Assembly (NCBI GenBank): GCA_009911305.1
Contig: QXXC01000030.1
Span: 1-44,491 of the forward strand
From: Clostridiaceae bacterium
GTDB taxonomy: Bacteria; Bacillota; Clostridia; Lachnospirales; Lachnospiraceae
DNA: 44,491 nucleotides
Direction: 5' to 3'
The translations under genes and the position numbers were made by a program. This document shows positions 34,435 through 43,556 of the stretch, one piece after another; position 1 is the stretch's first letter; each line of letters opens with the position of its first letter. The notes under the pieces are model-generated. The model was given only the letters and a program-made list of their open reading frames with translations, ran no database searches and was not told the origin of the DNA.

Positions 34435-35766
34435 TTATTTATTCTCTCCCTCCTCTGCAGGCGAAAACAGAGAGTCAAAATCCGCCGGCTCAAACACGTC
34501 CAGATACGTCCTTCTCGTTGCATTATAAATTTTGATATGATGTGAGGAAGCATACTCCTCTGCTTTTTGGAAGGCCGTATATGAAATCTTTTGAATCAGG
34601 TTCTGCCCGTTCATTCCGTCAAACTGTTCATCCGGCTCTGCCTGTTTCGTAAAATGGTTCTTTCCATTGGCTTTATAGCTGTAGTCAACTCCCAGCAGAT
34701 AAATTTCCTCAAATCCCAGATAAACTGCGAGCTGGATGCATACATATACGACCGTAGATCCGTTGTACACCTTCCTGGAACAATCCTCGCTGAACAGCAT
34801 GTTTTTGATCGAAAAATCATCAAGGATCGAATGATATACATGCCAGCTCGCGTCTAACTGCGTATAATCAAAATATGGCTGGCTGTCCGCAATAAATTTA
34901 TACGGGATTTCCTCCAGCTTACAAAACTCCTCCTTCCACATGGATATTCCGTCCGCATCCACGATCACATAGCAGTCCGGCCTCCATTTTGTCTCTGAAA
35001 AACACGTAAATATCGAATTTATGCTGATACAAAACTCGTGGTTATCATGCAGGCGGGCAAGATCGTCATAGGTCAGGCTTGGGCCTGTGGCCACTATGAA
35101 GCACCTTTTGCCTTTGAACCGGTTTTTTAATTTTTCTATTTCAGGGTTATGGTATTCCGGCACATACTTCGTCCAGTCTGCAATATCAGTTACAATATGA
35201 TCATTGCATTCCGCCTCTGAATCCCGCGTTTTCTCTGTCAGAAGAATGCGCTGCGAACGAATCTCACAGAGCCGTATTGTGCGTATATCCGGAAACGCCT
35301 CTGAAAAGAGCTTCCGTTCCTTCTCCCGCATGGCCCCGGGAAGGCAGACCGAAAGATTTCTGCAGCCTCTCTTTTGCAGCTCTTCATATATCAAAACCGT
35401 ATATAACGTGCCTCCATACAGAACCACATCGTCAGCCGCCGGCAGCTCCCATTTCTTCAGCGCATGTCTTGCTGTATTCAATCCGTATCCCATAAATTCC
35501 GGCGGGCACCGTTCCACATGAAAATAAAAGAGATTGTCCTGCTCCAGCCGCTCCGTTACGCCTCCGCCAAAAACGATGGATACAATTATCACACAGGAGC
35601 GGTACGCCTTCTTGTATGTATCATAATCAATCACCGGACAGTTCAGATAGAGCGTTCCTGTCTTCTCCGGATTTGAGTCAATAAACGCGGCAATCCGCTC
35701 TGCTCCCAGCAGCTCATATAAAATACGCCCTCTGTGCCCGGCGCCCCAAATAACATATCTGGTCAT
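34435..35766 (-). CDS. Second Maf-like (DUF115) protein with Rossmann module
   Basis: The 443-residue protein is a full-length homologue of the one at 15276-16595: RYVIWGAGHRGRILYELLGA at the start, KRCFIVATGPSLTYDDLARL in the middle, EEIYLLGVDYSY and the end IYNATRRTYLDVFE. It directly follows the legionaminate genes, so transfer of that sugar to a protein (flagellin in known systems) is the simplest reading, with the other copy serving the Neu5Ac-type sugar. The ATG follows the legC stop by one base (TAACATG), with AGGAG 12 nt upstream. Confidence 0.85.
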   Translation of the reverse strand: MTRYVIWGAGHRGRILYELLGAERIAAFIDSNPEKTGTLYLNCPVIDYDTYKKAYRSCVIIVSIVFGGGVTERLEQDNLFYFHVERCPPEFMGYGLNTARHALKKWELPAADDVVLYGGTLYTVLIYEELQKRGCRNLSVCLPGAMREKERKLFSEAFPDIRTIRLCEIRSQRILLTEKTRDSEAECNDHIVTDIADWTKYVPEYHNPEIEKLKNRFKGKRCFIVATGPSLTYDDLARLHDNHEFCISINSIFTCFSETKWRPDCYVIVDADGISMWKEEFCKLEEIPYKFIADSQPYFDYTQLDASWHVYHSILDDFSIKNMLFSEDCSRKVYNGSTVVYVCIQLAVYLGFEEIYLLGVDYSYKANGKNHFTKQAEPDEQFDGMNGQNLIQKISYTAFQKAEEYASSHHIKIYNATRRTYLDVFEPADFDSLFSPAEEGENK

Positions 35767-35767
35767 G

Positions 35768-36997
35768 TTATATATTACTCCTGTCTTTCTGCTCTCCCGG
35801 GCATATCTCAAGTATGCCCTGATCCAGTCTTTCTATCTGCTCTGCCACATAACAGATTTCTCTGTATGTCAGATGCGTGCTGCATGGCAGATTGATGATC
35901 CGGTTCCGGTACATAACCGCTTTCTCTATCTGATAAGCCGCATCATTCCTGTACGGCGTCTGCTCATGAATCAATCCCCAAATCGCCCTTGTCTGGATCT
36001 TCTGCTTCAGGAGCGCTTCAATGGCCTGTCTGACTGATATTCTGTCATCCAGTAATTCAAACGCATAGAACCATTTGTTAGAATCCGTCCCGTCCCGGAA
36101 GCCCATCAGCCTTCCCCATTGACAGCCAGATAAGCGTTCCCTGTAAGTTTCATAATTTTTTTTCTTCCGCCCGATAAATTCCGGCAGCATCTCTAGCTGC
36201 GCCGCGCCGATAGCGGCCTGTACATTTGTCATGCGGTAATTATAGCCGACCTCATGATGCACATAGAAATGGGGATCATCCTTCGCCTGGGTTGACAGAT
36301 ATTTCATATGCTCCAGATGCGCATCATCCCTTGCAACGACAGCGCCCCCGCCGCCTGTTGTAATAATTTTGTTTCCATTAAAGGAATAGGCCCCATAGTC
36401 GCCAATGGTTCCCGCATATTTCCCTTTGTAACGGCCTTCCTGATAAAATGTGCCCAGCGCTTCTGTGGCGTCCTCTACTACCTTTAACCCATATTGATCC
36501 GCAATATCCATGATCCGCTCCATATCAGCCATATTTCCAAAGACATGAACCACAATCACGGCTTTTATCTGCGAATGCGTCTTTTTATAATACAGCCTTC
36601 CATCCTTCTGCCCGCACTCCTCCTCACAGAACCGTTTCAATTTTATGGGATCCATGCAGAGACTTTCATCGCAGTCCATAAAGATCGGATGCGCAAACTG
36701 GTAGCGGACCGGATTCACTGCCGCAATAAATGTCAGGGTCGGAACAATCACGCTGTCTCCGGGACAAACGCCGCATTCCAGCAATGCAAGATGGATGGCC
36801 GATGTGCCGCTCTGGCATGCCGCCGCGGGCGCATTTAAAAAACCTGCCAGCCGTTTTTCAAATTCGGTTATATACGCTCCGCCGGTTGATACCCAGCCCT
36901 CGCGGACTGCGTTCAGAACGTATGCTTCTTCATTTCCTTCAAAATTCGGAACTGATAGAGGAATCATTTCAGTCACTGCGATACCTGCCTTTCTCAT
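35768..36997 (-). CDS. legC: Sugar aminotransferase of the legionaminate pathway
   Basis: The 409-residue DegT/DnrJ/EryC1 aminotransferase uses PLP to aminate C4 of a 4-keto-6-deoxy nucleotide sugar. It has NAVREGWVSTGG near the start, QSGTSAIHLAL for phosphate binding, VEDATEALG, and the PLP lysine in SFNGNKIITTGGGG (about 207). The opening IPLSVPNFEGNE is characteristic of LegC-type enzymes. The ATG at 36997 directly follows the LegB stop; a GTG at 36976 is an alternative start with a slightly better ribosome site. Confidence 0.9.
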   Translation of the reverse strand: MRKAGIAVTEMIPLSVPNFEGNEEAYVLNAVREGWVSTGGAYITEFEKRLAGFLNAPAAACQSGTSAIHLALLECGVCPGDSVIVPTLTFIAAVNPVRYQFAHPIFMDCDESLCMDPIKLKRFCEEECGQKDGRLYYKKTHSQIKAVIVVHVFGNMADMERIMDIADQYGLKVVEDATEALGTFYQEGRYKGKYAGTIGDYGAYSFNGNKIITTGGGGAVVARDDAHLEHMKYLSTQAKDDPHFYVHHEVGYNYRMTNVQAAIGAAQLEMLPEFIGRKKKNYETYRERLSGCQWGRLMGFRDGTDSNKWFYAFELLDDRISVRQAIEALLKQKIQTRAIWGLIHEQTPYRNDAAYQIEKAVMYRNRIINLPCSTHLTYREICYVAEQIERLDQGILEICPGEQKDRSNI

Positions 36998-37978
36998 TTA
37001 AATGTTATAAATATCCGCTTTGTACTGCGCCATATTCCGCCTCATCCAGGCGATCGTCTCGTCAATGCCCTGCTCAAACGTATATCTCTGCGTCCAGTCC
37101 GTTAATTCCTTTATCTTTGCATTGCTTCCCAGCAGCCGGCTGACCTCACTCTTTTGGGGGCGCAGACGCTGATCATCGCAGATCAGGTTTGCGCGGGGGT
37201 TGATCTTATCAATTAAGAGCTTTGCCAGATCCCCGATCGATATCTCCCGCTGCGACGCGATATTGATTTCCTGTCCGACCGTCCGATCGGATTCCGCTAT
37301 GGCGATAAACCCTGCCGCCGTGTCCTTTACATAATTAAAATCCCTTGTCGGCGCAAGCGAGCCCAGCCGTATCTCCTCCCTGCCCGCCAGAAGCTGCGAT
37401 AAAACCGCAGGGATCACGGCCCTGGCGGACTGCCTGGGGCCGTATGTATTAAACGGCCTCACAATCGCCACCGGGAGGCCAAAGCTCCGGTAAAAGCTCT
37501 CCGCCAGCCGATCCGCCCCGATTTTCGTCGCCGAATACGGGGACTGGCCCTGAAAGGGATGACGCTCGTCAATGGGCGTATACTGCGCGCTCCCGTATAC
37601 CTCGGATGTTGACGTAACCATGATCTTCTCCGTCCCCAGATCCCTGGCCGCCTGCAGCACATTCAGCGTTCCTTTGATGTTGGTGTCCACATACGAATCC
37701 GGCGAATGGTAGCTGAAGGGGATCGCAATCAGCGCCGCCAGATGAAACACCTGATCCACGCCCTTCATCGCGAGCCGGACTCCGTTTGGATCCCGGATAT
37801 CCCCTGCAAAGACCTCAACCGCATCAAGCGTTTCTTTCGGCAGGCTGTCCAGCCATCCCCATTTTCCAAAGGAATTGTAATATACAAAGGCTTTGACCTC
37901 ATATCCCTTTTCCAGCAGGCTTTCGGTCAGATGGCTCCCAATAAAACCGTCCGCTCCGGTCACTAATACTCGTTTCAT
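36998..37978 (-). CDS. legB: Nucleotide-sugar 4,6-dehydratase of the legionaminate pathway
   Basis: The 326-residue short-chain dehydrogenase has the NAD loop VTGADGFIGSH (6-16), the catalytic TSTSEVYGSA and YSATKIGAD (Tyr-x-x-x-Lys), and RPFNTYGPRQ. The sequence resembles LegB enzymes that make the 4-keto-6-deoxy sugar used by LegC. A four-base ATGA overlap joins it to legG, and AGGAG precedes the ATG. Confidence 0.92.
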   Translation of the reverse strand: MKRVLVTGADGFIGSHLTESLLEKGYEVKAFVYYNSFGKWGWLDSLPKETLDAVEVFAGDIRDPNGVRLAMKGVDQVFHLAALIAIPFSYHSPDSYVDTNIKGTLNVLQAARDLGTEKIMVTSTSEVYGSAQYTPIDERHPFQGQSPYSATKIGADRLAESFYRSFGLPVAIVRPFNTYGPRQSARAVIPAVLSQLLAGREEIRLGSLAPTRDFNYVKDTAAGFIAIAESDRTVGQEINIASQREISIGDLAKLLIDKINPRANLICDDQRLRPQKSEVSRLLGSNAKIKELTDWTQRYTFEQGIDETIAWMRRNMAQYKADIYNI

Positions 37979-39141
37979 TCTGATCTCCTGATATCATAAA
38001 ATGTTTTCTGAAGGCATATTCCCTTTTTCAGGGCGATTTTCATGACTTCTGTCATCGTTTCACATGTATGCGCCCCCTCGTACGGATTTCTGCAGCCGCG
38101 GCATATCCGGCGAAATTCCGGCGATAAAGCCTTTTGGATCGCAGACTGTATTTCCCCCCGCTCATTTATGCAGTGAATCACCGATTCCCCAAAGGCCCGT
38201 CCCCTCTGGCGATCTCCGATATCCACGGTGGGGATATGGAGCGAAGGCGCTTCGATGATTCCGCTCGACGAATTGCCCACGGCCATGCACGCCCACTTCA
38301 GGGCGCTCAGATACCCATGCCGCCCCATTGACCGGAACACAGCCGTATTGGAATGCGTTCTTACAAACCCGTCAATCGTCCGGTTTATGAGAATGCCGCC
38401 CTTATCCGCATTGGCATACGTAAAAATATAATTGTATTCCGGATAAGCCGAAACCGCCTCCAAAAGCGCGTTTATCTGTTCTTCTGCCGGCTGCCCTTCC
38501 AGCGTCGCCGGATGGTACGTTACCATCATATACCTTCCCAGAAACAGCTCTGTATACCGCTCAGCCAGCTCTTCTCTGGATAAAAGGCGCATATCCCGGA
38601 TGCTTTCCACGCCGATGGCCCCCACATCGTATACGGATTCCGGGCATTCCCCCATCTGTATGATGCGCCTGGCATACTCCTGCGTACTCGCAAAATGCAG
38701 ATGGCTCATCTTGGTTATGGCATGGCGCATTGCATCGTCAATTGCTCCTCTTGTAATTTCACCCCCATGAATATGCGCGATGGGAATCTGAAACATCGCC
38801 GCTGCCGCCGCCGCGATCAAAATCTCATACCGGTCCCCGAGCAGCACAAGAAGGTCAAGTCCCGCATCCTTAAACGCCCCGGCCATTCCCTGCATTTCCT
38901 TTCCCATAGAGACGCAAATCCCATGCGGCGCGCCGGATGTAAGCTCCATGCCGACTCTCCGGCTGATTTGGAATCCGTCCTCTTCAATCTCCCGGCAGGT
39001 ATACCCAAAGCTCTTCTCTAAATGCGCGCCGGTGACAATCAGATACAGCTCCAGCAAATCATCTTTACGAATCCGCTCCATCAATGGCTTTAACAAGCCG
39101 TACTCCGCCCTTGTCCCTGTAACCACGCCGATCCTGTACAT
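37975..39141 (-). CDS. legG: Hydrolysing 2-epimerase of the legionaminate pathway
   Basis: The 388-residue protein is of the NeuC/NnaA family, with VVTGTRAEYGLLKPLMERI (6-24), VLLGDRYEILIAA near 96, AHIHGGE and VGNSSSGIIEAP near 292. In this setting it removes the nucleotide and epimerises C2 of a diacetylbacillosamine-type sugar to give 6-deoxy-diacetyl-mannosamine, the substrate of LegI. It is clearly different from the NeuC at 12885. AAGGAAGG precedes the ATG. Confidence 0.9.
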   Translation of the reverse strand: MYRIGVVTGTRAEYGLLKPLMERIRKDDLLELYLIVTGAHLEKSFGYTCREIEEDGFQISRRVGMELTSGAPHGICVSMGKEMQGMAGAFKDAGLDLLVLLGDRYEILIAAAAAAMFQIPIAHIHGGEITRGAIDDAMRHAITKMSHLHFASTQEYARRIIQMGECPESVYDVGAIGVESIRDMRLLSREELAERYTELFLGRYMMVTYHPATLEGQPAEEQINALLEAVSAYPEYNYIFTYANADKGGILINRTIDGFVRTHSNTAVFRSMGRHGYLSALKWACMAVGNSSSGIIEAPSLHIPTVDIGDRQRGRAFGESVIHCINERGEIQSAIQKALSPEFRRICRGCRNPYEGAHTCETMTEVMKIALKKGICLQKTFYDIRRSE

Positions 39142-39159
39142 CCGTTCCTTCCTTTGCTT

Positions 39160-40227
39160 CTATGCTCCGCCGCCATTTACGGCCGGTTCTTCTTCTGAAC
39201 CGCTCCTGTCCGGCTTTTCGATCCATTCATCCGGCTCATAATCCTTTGCGGCCCGTTTCCCTATGATCTGATGCCATTCCATCGGGGAAATCCCGTTTCC
39301 CGGCCTTTTCACGGCCAGATTATCCTCTGTGAACCGCTCCCCGGCTTTTATACGCTTTGAAGCCACGATACTCTTTCTCACCGCGTCCATGTTGTGCGCC
39401 TCGGAGGAAGTCCTTCTTTTTTTCCCGTCCCCCAGCGCCGCTTCCACATTCCGGATCTCCCGCGCCATCTCTGCCAGCTCCCGGGGCTCAAGGCTCGCAG
39501 GGTGATCCGGCCCTTCCATCCTTCTGTCGAGCGTAAAATGCTTTTCTATCACGCTCGCGCCCAGGGCGGCGGCGGCAATCGGAATCGCGATCCCGGCTGT
39601 GTGATCCGAATAGCCTGTTTTTTTATGAAACATATGTTCCATCCGCTTCATTGCCAGCAGGTTGACATCCTCAAACGGGGTCGGGTACGCTGTATTGCAG
39701 TGCAGGAGTATAATCTCAGAGGAACCGCCTTTCTCAAGGATGCGGACGGCATCGCAGATCTCATCATTTTCGCTCATGCCTGTGGAAAGAATGACTTTTT
39801 TCCCGGTCTGCCCAATCCTTTCCAGATAAGGGAGATTCGTTATCTCACCGGAAGGAATCTTCCAGTAATCCATGTCAAGCGAACACAAAAATTCGATGCT
39901 TTTCAAATCAAACGGCGTCGATAAAAATCCAATCCCCAGCTGATCGCAGTACGCCTTAAGCTCTGTAAAGGCTTCAAAGGGAAGAGCCAGGCCCTTCAGC
40001 ATCTCAAGCTGGGAAGGAAGCTCCCTTTCCCGTTTTTGATACTCCGCCTTTTTTGCGTCCCTTGTAACCACCTCCCCAGGCACAAAGGTCTGGAACTTTA
40101 TATAATCGGCCCCGGCCTTTTTGGCCTCCTCTGCCATTTTCCTGGCAAGCCTGATATCGCCGTTGTGGTTGACCCCGGCCTCTGCAATAATCACAATTCG
40201 ATTCTCACATTTCATTTCCCGCTCCAT
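39160..40227 (-). CDS. legI: Legionaminic-acid synthase
   Basis: The 355-residue NeuB-family enzyme condenses PEP with the amino-sugar from LegG. Motifs are IIAEAGVNHNGD, DYIKFQTF, FLSTPFDLKSIEFL, WKIPSGEITNLPYL and a C-terminal SAF domain with VKRPGNGIS. The form IKFQTF with EYQKRE is that of LegI enzymes, whereas the second synthase here (14028) is Neu5Ac-like. The start at 40227 has GGGGGAG 7 nt upstream and lies inside the end of legH; an ATG at 40215 is also possible. Confidence 0.92.
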   Translation of the reverse strand: MEREMKCENRIVIIAEAGVNHNGDIRLARKMAEEAKKAGADYIKFQTFVPGEVVTRDAKKAEYQKRERELPSQLEMLKGLALPFEAFTELKAYCDQLGIGFLSTPFDLKSIEFLCSLDMDYWKIPSGEITNLPYLERIGQTGKKVILSTGMSENDEICDAVRILEKGGSSEIILLHCNTAYPTPFEDVNLLAMKRMEHMFHKKTGYSDHTAGIAIPIAAAALGASVIEKHFTLDRRMEGPDHPASLEPRELAEMAREIRNVEAALGDGKKRRTSSEAHNMDAVRKSIVASKRIKAGERFTEDNLAVKRPGNGISPMEWHQIIGKRAAKDYEPDEWIEKPDRSGSEEEPAVNGGGA

Positions 40228-40834
40228 AATACGTCTCCCCCGGCAGCAGATCGCGCCTCACCGTAACGCCCGCGCCGGCCACCGCATAATCCCCGATACA
40301 GACGCCCTGCAGAACAACCGCATTCGCGCCGATCAAAACGCCCTTTCCCGTCCGGACGGCCCCGCAGAGCACGGCTCCCACCGCCACATGGGTAAAATCG
40401 CCCGCCTGATTGTCATGTTCCACGATCGCGCCAGTATTGATGATGCACATCCGCCCGACCCTTGCGTTCGTATTGACCACCGCCCGCTTGCCGATGTATG
40501 TCCCTTCCCCTGCGCAGACTCCCTCGGCCAGGACAGACGACGGATCCCGGATCACCGGAAGCCGGAAGCCTATCCACTTCAAACGCGCATATAGCCTTTC
40601 ACGGAGATCGCCCTTTCCCAGGTATCCGACCGTGACGGCCGCGTTTCTGATACCGGAAGCAAAGAGCGCCTCCAGATCACGGTCCGTCCCGAGCAGGGGG
40701 ATCCCAAAAGGCCCCCTCTCCCTTCCGGATTCACGGTCCACAAATCCCGCGATCTCATACCTGCCTGACTGTATGATACTGTCCGCCACACTGCCGGCAT
40801 GTCCGCCGCCTCCAATCAGAATAATCGGTTCCAT
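40205..40834 (-). CDS. legH: Sialic-acid-type O/N-acetyltransferase (NeuD/PglD fold)
   Basis: The 209-residue protein has a PglD-type N-terminal nucleotide-sugar-binding module (ILIGGGGHAGSVADSI) and a left-handed beta-helix of hexapeptide repeats (residues about 95-195, with VNTNARVG, INTGAIVEHDN, VAVGAVLCG, IGANAVVLQG). His in VEHDN is the usual catalytic base. In the legionaminate pathway it would acetylate the C4 amine made by LegC. A role in acetylating the finished sugar (NeuD) is the alternative. Confidence 0.85.
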   Translation of the reverse strand: MEPIILIGGGGHAGSVADSIIQSGRYEIAGFVDRESGRERGPFGIPLLGTDRDLEALFASGIRNAAVTVGYLGKGDLRERLYARLKWIGFRLPVIRDPSSVLAEGVCAGEGTYIGKRAVVNTNARVGRMCIINTGAIVEHDNQAGDFTHVAVGAVLCGAVRTGKGVLIGANAVVLQGVCIGDYAVAGAGVTVRRDLLPGETYYGAGNEM

Positions 40835-40890
40835 CCGCCCTCACCCCGCATACGCCCCCGCTGCCTTCCCCGCCCCGGCCGCGCCGGCCA

Positions 40891-41940
40891 TCAAAAGCGC
40901 TCCAGCTTATATTTCATCTGCTCCAGCTCCTCCATCTGCCCCATATCCATCCACTGGCTTTCATCAATCACATACGTTCCTGCTTTTTGGGAACGCCGGA
41001 TTGCCAGCTCTATAAGCTGCGGCAAATGGATGCTCTCCTCCTGCGGCACAAAATCCAGGAACTCCGGCTCGATGATGTAAACCCCTGTGTTGATGTTATA
41101 CTCGATCGTCGGTTTTTCTGTCATGGACACGATCTGGCGGCTCTCCCCTATCTCTATCGTACCGTATGGTATGACCAGGTTTTTCCGGGCGCACACCATG
41201 GTAATTATGTTCCCGCTCCTTCTGTGGGCATCAAGCATGTCGGCATAATTGCAATCGAGCAGCACATCGCAATTCGTCATAAAAAATGTCCCGTCCACCC
41301 GTCCCTTCATATACCCAAGCCCGCCTCCTGTCCCCAGAAAGCGCTCCTCCTCGATAAAATGAAGCGTCTGGCGGACGTCCTTTTCGCTGAAATAGGCTTT
41401 TATGAAATCCTTCATATAATTCACAATGATATATACATCATTGCAGCCGTACGCCCCAAAACGGTTCATAATCTGTTCGGTGATGGTGATGCCGTCCACC
41501 GGAATCAGCGGTTTGGGCAGAATATCCGTAAAGGGGCGCAGACGGGTTCCCTTTCCGCCTGCCATGATCACCAGCGGGATGCCGATATTCTCTTTTCTTA
41601 CATCCTCCGTATCCGGCTCCCGGAAGATGATATCAACCAGCTCCTGTTCCTCGTCGACGACCGGAATCACTGCCAGCTTCTTCTGGCGCATCATCGGTTC
41701 CGCCAGACGCCGCTCGCCCTCGCGTACGGCGTGCGGCTCTCGGTTCGCCGCCCTGCAGATCGATTCCCTCAGCGCGCCTCCGGACAGCAGATATCTCCGG
41801 ATATCGCCGTCCGTGACAATACCGAGCAGCTTCCTTTTGTCGCAGACCAGCGCGAACCCCATTGAATTTTCATTCATCACCTTCATGGTTTCTTCCAGAC
41901 TGCAGGACTTGTCTACGATATATGCATCTAATCTTCTCAT
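40891..41940 (-). CDS. ptmE: CBS-domain sugar-1-phosphate nucleotidyltransferase (PtmE type)
   Basis: The 349-residue protein begins with two CBS repeats (about 1-115: MRRLDAYIVDKSCSLEE, GIVTDGDIRRYLL, VIPVVDEEQ). It continues with a nucleotidyltransferase: VIMAGGKGTRLRPFTDILPK, the metal motif NCDVLLD, and TEKPTIEYNINTG. This layout is that of PtmE, which makes GDP-glucosamine at the entry of the legionaminate route in Campylobacter; the CBS part may sense nucleotides. The homology begins at the ATG at 41940. An in-frame ATG at 42009 lies only 2 bp from the -10 element and is unlikely. The nearest ribosome site (GGGAG) is about 17 nt away, so the start is not certain. Confidence 0.85.
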   Translation of the reverse strand: MRRLDAYIVDKSCSLEETMKVMNENSMGFALVCDKRKLLGIVTDGDIRRYLLSGGALRESICRAANREPHAVREGERRLAEPMMRQKKLAVIPVVDEEQELVDIIFREPDTEDVRKENIGIPLVIMAGGKGTRLRPFTDILPKPLIPVDGITITEQIMNRFGAYGCNDVYIIVNYMKDFIKAYFSEKDVRQTLHFIEEERFLGTGGGLGYMKGRVDGTFFMTNCDVLLDCNYADMLDAHRRSGNIITMVCARKNLVIPYGTIEIGESRQIVSMTEKPTIEYNINTGVYIIEPEFLDFVPQEESIHLPQLIELAIRRSQKAGTYVIDESQWMDMGQMEELEQMKYKLERF

Positions 41941-42000
41941 ATGGTTATAAACGGCGTCTCCCACACGGCAGCCGCTCGCATCCTTTCCCGGAAGAACTTT

Positions 42001-42030
42001 TTGTTTCATAAAGTATATATTATGAAACAA
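42001..42030. promoter_or_regulatory. Inverted repeat overlying the ptmE promoter
   Basis: TTGTTTCATAA, 8 bp, TTATGAAACAA: perfect 11-bp arms. It covers the -10 box and most of the spacer of the promoter at 42012-42039, the position expected for a repressor operator. TTGTTTCA followed by AA-type ends also occurs at 42153 and at 17281, upstream of the other unit. Confidence 0.5.
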
Positions 42031-42039
42031 TATTTCCAA
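42012..42039 (-). promoter_or_regulatory. Likely promoter of the long glycan operon
   Basis: On the minus strand TTGGAA (42034-42039), a 16-bp spacer and TATACT (42012-42017). The start would be near 42005, giving a leader of about 65 nt before the ptmE ATG at 41940. The upstream DNA (42040-42190) is very AT-rich and holds other, weaker promoter-like pairs. Confidence 0.5.
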
Positions 42040-42237
42040 AAAAATAAATACTTCCCTGTTATCATTATTATCGGTAAAAAATCAAGAATCATAAGTGCTT
42101 TTGATGAGATTTTTTGATGAGTACGAGAACATAAATAGAAAAAGTTATGTATTGTTTCAAAATATATATATTTTAATCTTTCGGATAAGGCCAACGTTCC
42201 GGCCGCCTGAACGGTTATGAAAAATCAGGAGATAAAG
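42040..42237. other. AT-rich regulatory gap upstream of ptmE
   Basis: No believable gene. It holds TTGTTTCAAAA at 42153, a palindromic AAAATATATATATTTT near 42159-42174, and a GGCC-flanked AACGTT palindrome near 42190-42203. With the promoter and inverted repeat downstream this appears to be the control region of the long unit. Confidence 0.5.
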
Positions 42238-42280
42238 AAGCCCCGGGAGCCATGGCGCGGCATGGCTCCCGGGGCTTTTC
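42238..42280 (-). terminator. Strong hairpin terminator after the glycosyltransferase unit
   Basis: A 17-bp perfect stem (AAGCCCCGGGAGCCATG and its complement) with a 6-base GCGCGG loop. On the minus strand it runs into CTTCTTTATCT, and on the plus strand into TTTTCT. It separates the right-hand unit from the ptmE unit. Confidence 0.8.
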
Positions 42281-42355
42281 TAAGCGCACATGATCCGTAA
42301 GGACACGGTAATTGTACTTTGCAAAACGCAGAGAAATCAAAGGATACTTTTTTAT

Positions 42356-43552
42356 TCAAAAGCCTTCCGGAAGCTCCTCCCCGCTGATGACCCCCGCATC
42401 CATCGTCGCGATCTTTTCCACAGGAATCCCGCATTCCAGCAGGGATCTCTCAATCTCATCCACGATATCCCGATCCAGCACCGCGATCGCCACATAGTCA
42501 AATTCTGCCTCCAAAAGCTCCTGCATGCCCTGCACCATATGGCCGTCCGGCATCCGGCCCCGGCTGTAGCTGTCCGCCCAGCAGGCCAGCTCATAATCCG
42601 CCGTCTCATCCAGCGCTTTTACAAGCAGCGTTCCAACTGTCCCCGCACCGTACACAGCCACCCGGCTGCCTTTCTTCACCTGCGGATACGGGTACAGAAA
42701 CCTGCGCGGCTTCTCCAGCAGGACAGCGTAATCGCAGTTCATAATGTACCACATTTTCAGGAATACCATATGTAAATTCCATTCATCCCAGCAGCCATGC
42801 GCATCCATTTGCTCCTTTACAAGCCGAAACCACAGCTTCACTCCTTCAAGGGATGCCTTATTCAGCGTATGCGAAGCTGAGCTCTCCCGCATCACATAAT
42901 GGTATCCGCGCTCCCTCATCAAACAGACGGTTTCTGCCTCCATCAGGCACAGGATAATATGCGCATAATCTTCTCCCATGGACACCCGGTCATCGATTTG
43001 GTCCCACATGCTCCGAAACAGCCCCCTCCGTATCCCCCAGCAGACCTGCATGGCGCGTATCTGACGCCTGAAGCAGGACGAAGTGTCGATCAGCATGGGA
43101 AATACCTGCTCCATAACCTCATTTCCCGAATAAAGCCTATCCTCAACACATGTTTCGACCAAAACGCTTCGGTTCGTATAATCCTTATAATACCCCTCCA
43201 TATAAACCATATCCGCGTCTGTTTCCGCCGCCCGCTCTGCAAAACGCAGTATCCGATCCGCTTCGATCCAGTCATCCCCGTCCACGCTGCACACATAATC
43301 CCCGGTCGCAAGCCCCGCTCCGGCCCTTCTGGCGCTGACAACGCCGCCGTTTTCTTTATGCAGCGCGATGACCCGGTTATCCGCCGCGGCATACCGGTCA
43401 CAGATCTCTTTAGAAGCGTCGTCGGAGCCGTCGTCTATCAGAATGATCTCAATATTCCTGTAAGTCTGGCTCAGCAGGCTTTCGATACACCTCTCAAGGT
43501 AATCTTCCACATTATAGACAGGTACAACGATACTGATCTTACCGTGCTTCAT
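42356..43552 (-). CDS. Family 2 glycosyltransferase with C-terminal Rossmann module
   Basis: The 398-residue protein opens MKHGKISIVVPVYNVEDYLE, then LIDDGSDD and the metal motif CSVDGDDW near 91, typical of GT2. The C-terminal 110 residues (SRVAVYGAGTVGTLLVKALD and WADSYSRG) are the nucleotide-binding-like module that recurs in this island. The ATG at 43552 has GGAGGTGAGG and sits 4 bp after the stop of the preceding glycosyltransferase. A much longer in-frame extension up to 43792 lies within that gene and is rejected. Confidence 0.9.
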   Translation of the reverse strand: MKHGKISIVVPVYNVEDYLERCIESLLSQTYRNIEIILIDDGSDDASKEICDRYAAADNRVIALHKENGGVVSARRAGAGLATGDYVCSVDGDDWIEADRILRFAERAAETDADMVYMEGYYKDYTNRSVLVETCVEDRLYSGNEVMEQVFPMLIDTSSCFRRQIRAMQVCWGIRRGLFRSMWDQIDDRVSMGEDYAHIILCLMEAETVCLMRERGYHYVMRESSASHTLNKASLEGVKLWFRLVKEQMDAHGCWDEWNLHMVFLKMWYIMNCDYAVLLEKPRRFLYPYPQVKKGSRVAVYGAGTVGTLLVKALDETADYELACWADSYSRGRMPDGHMVQGMQELLEAEFDYVAIAVLDRDIVDEIERSLLECGIPVEKIATMDAGVISGEELPEGF

Positions 43553-43556
43553 CTCC

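Noticed and set aside
41941..42009. Longer PtmE start at ATG 42009, possibly a leaderless message
   Set aside because: The ATG is only 2 bp from the -10 element, so it would lie upstream of the transcription start. There is no ribosome site and the CBS homology begins at 41940.
42006..42194. A 62-codon minus-strand frame with hydrophobic residues upstream of ptmE
   Set aside because: It starts at TTG without a ribosome site, lies in very AT-rich promoter DNA, overlaps the inverted repeat and -10 box, and resembles no protein.
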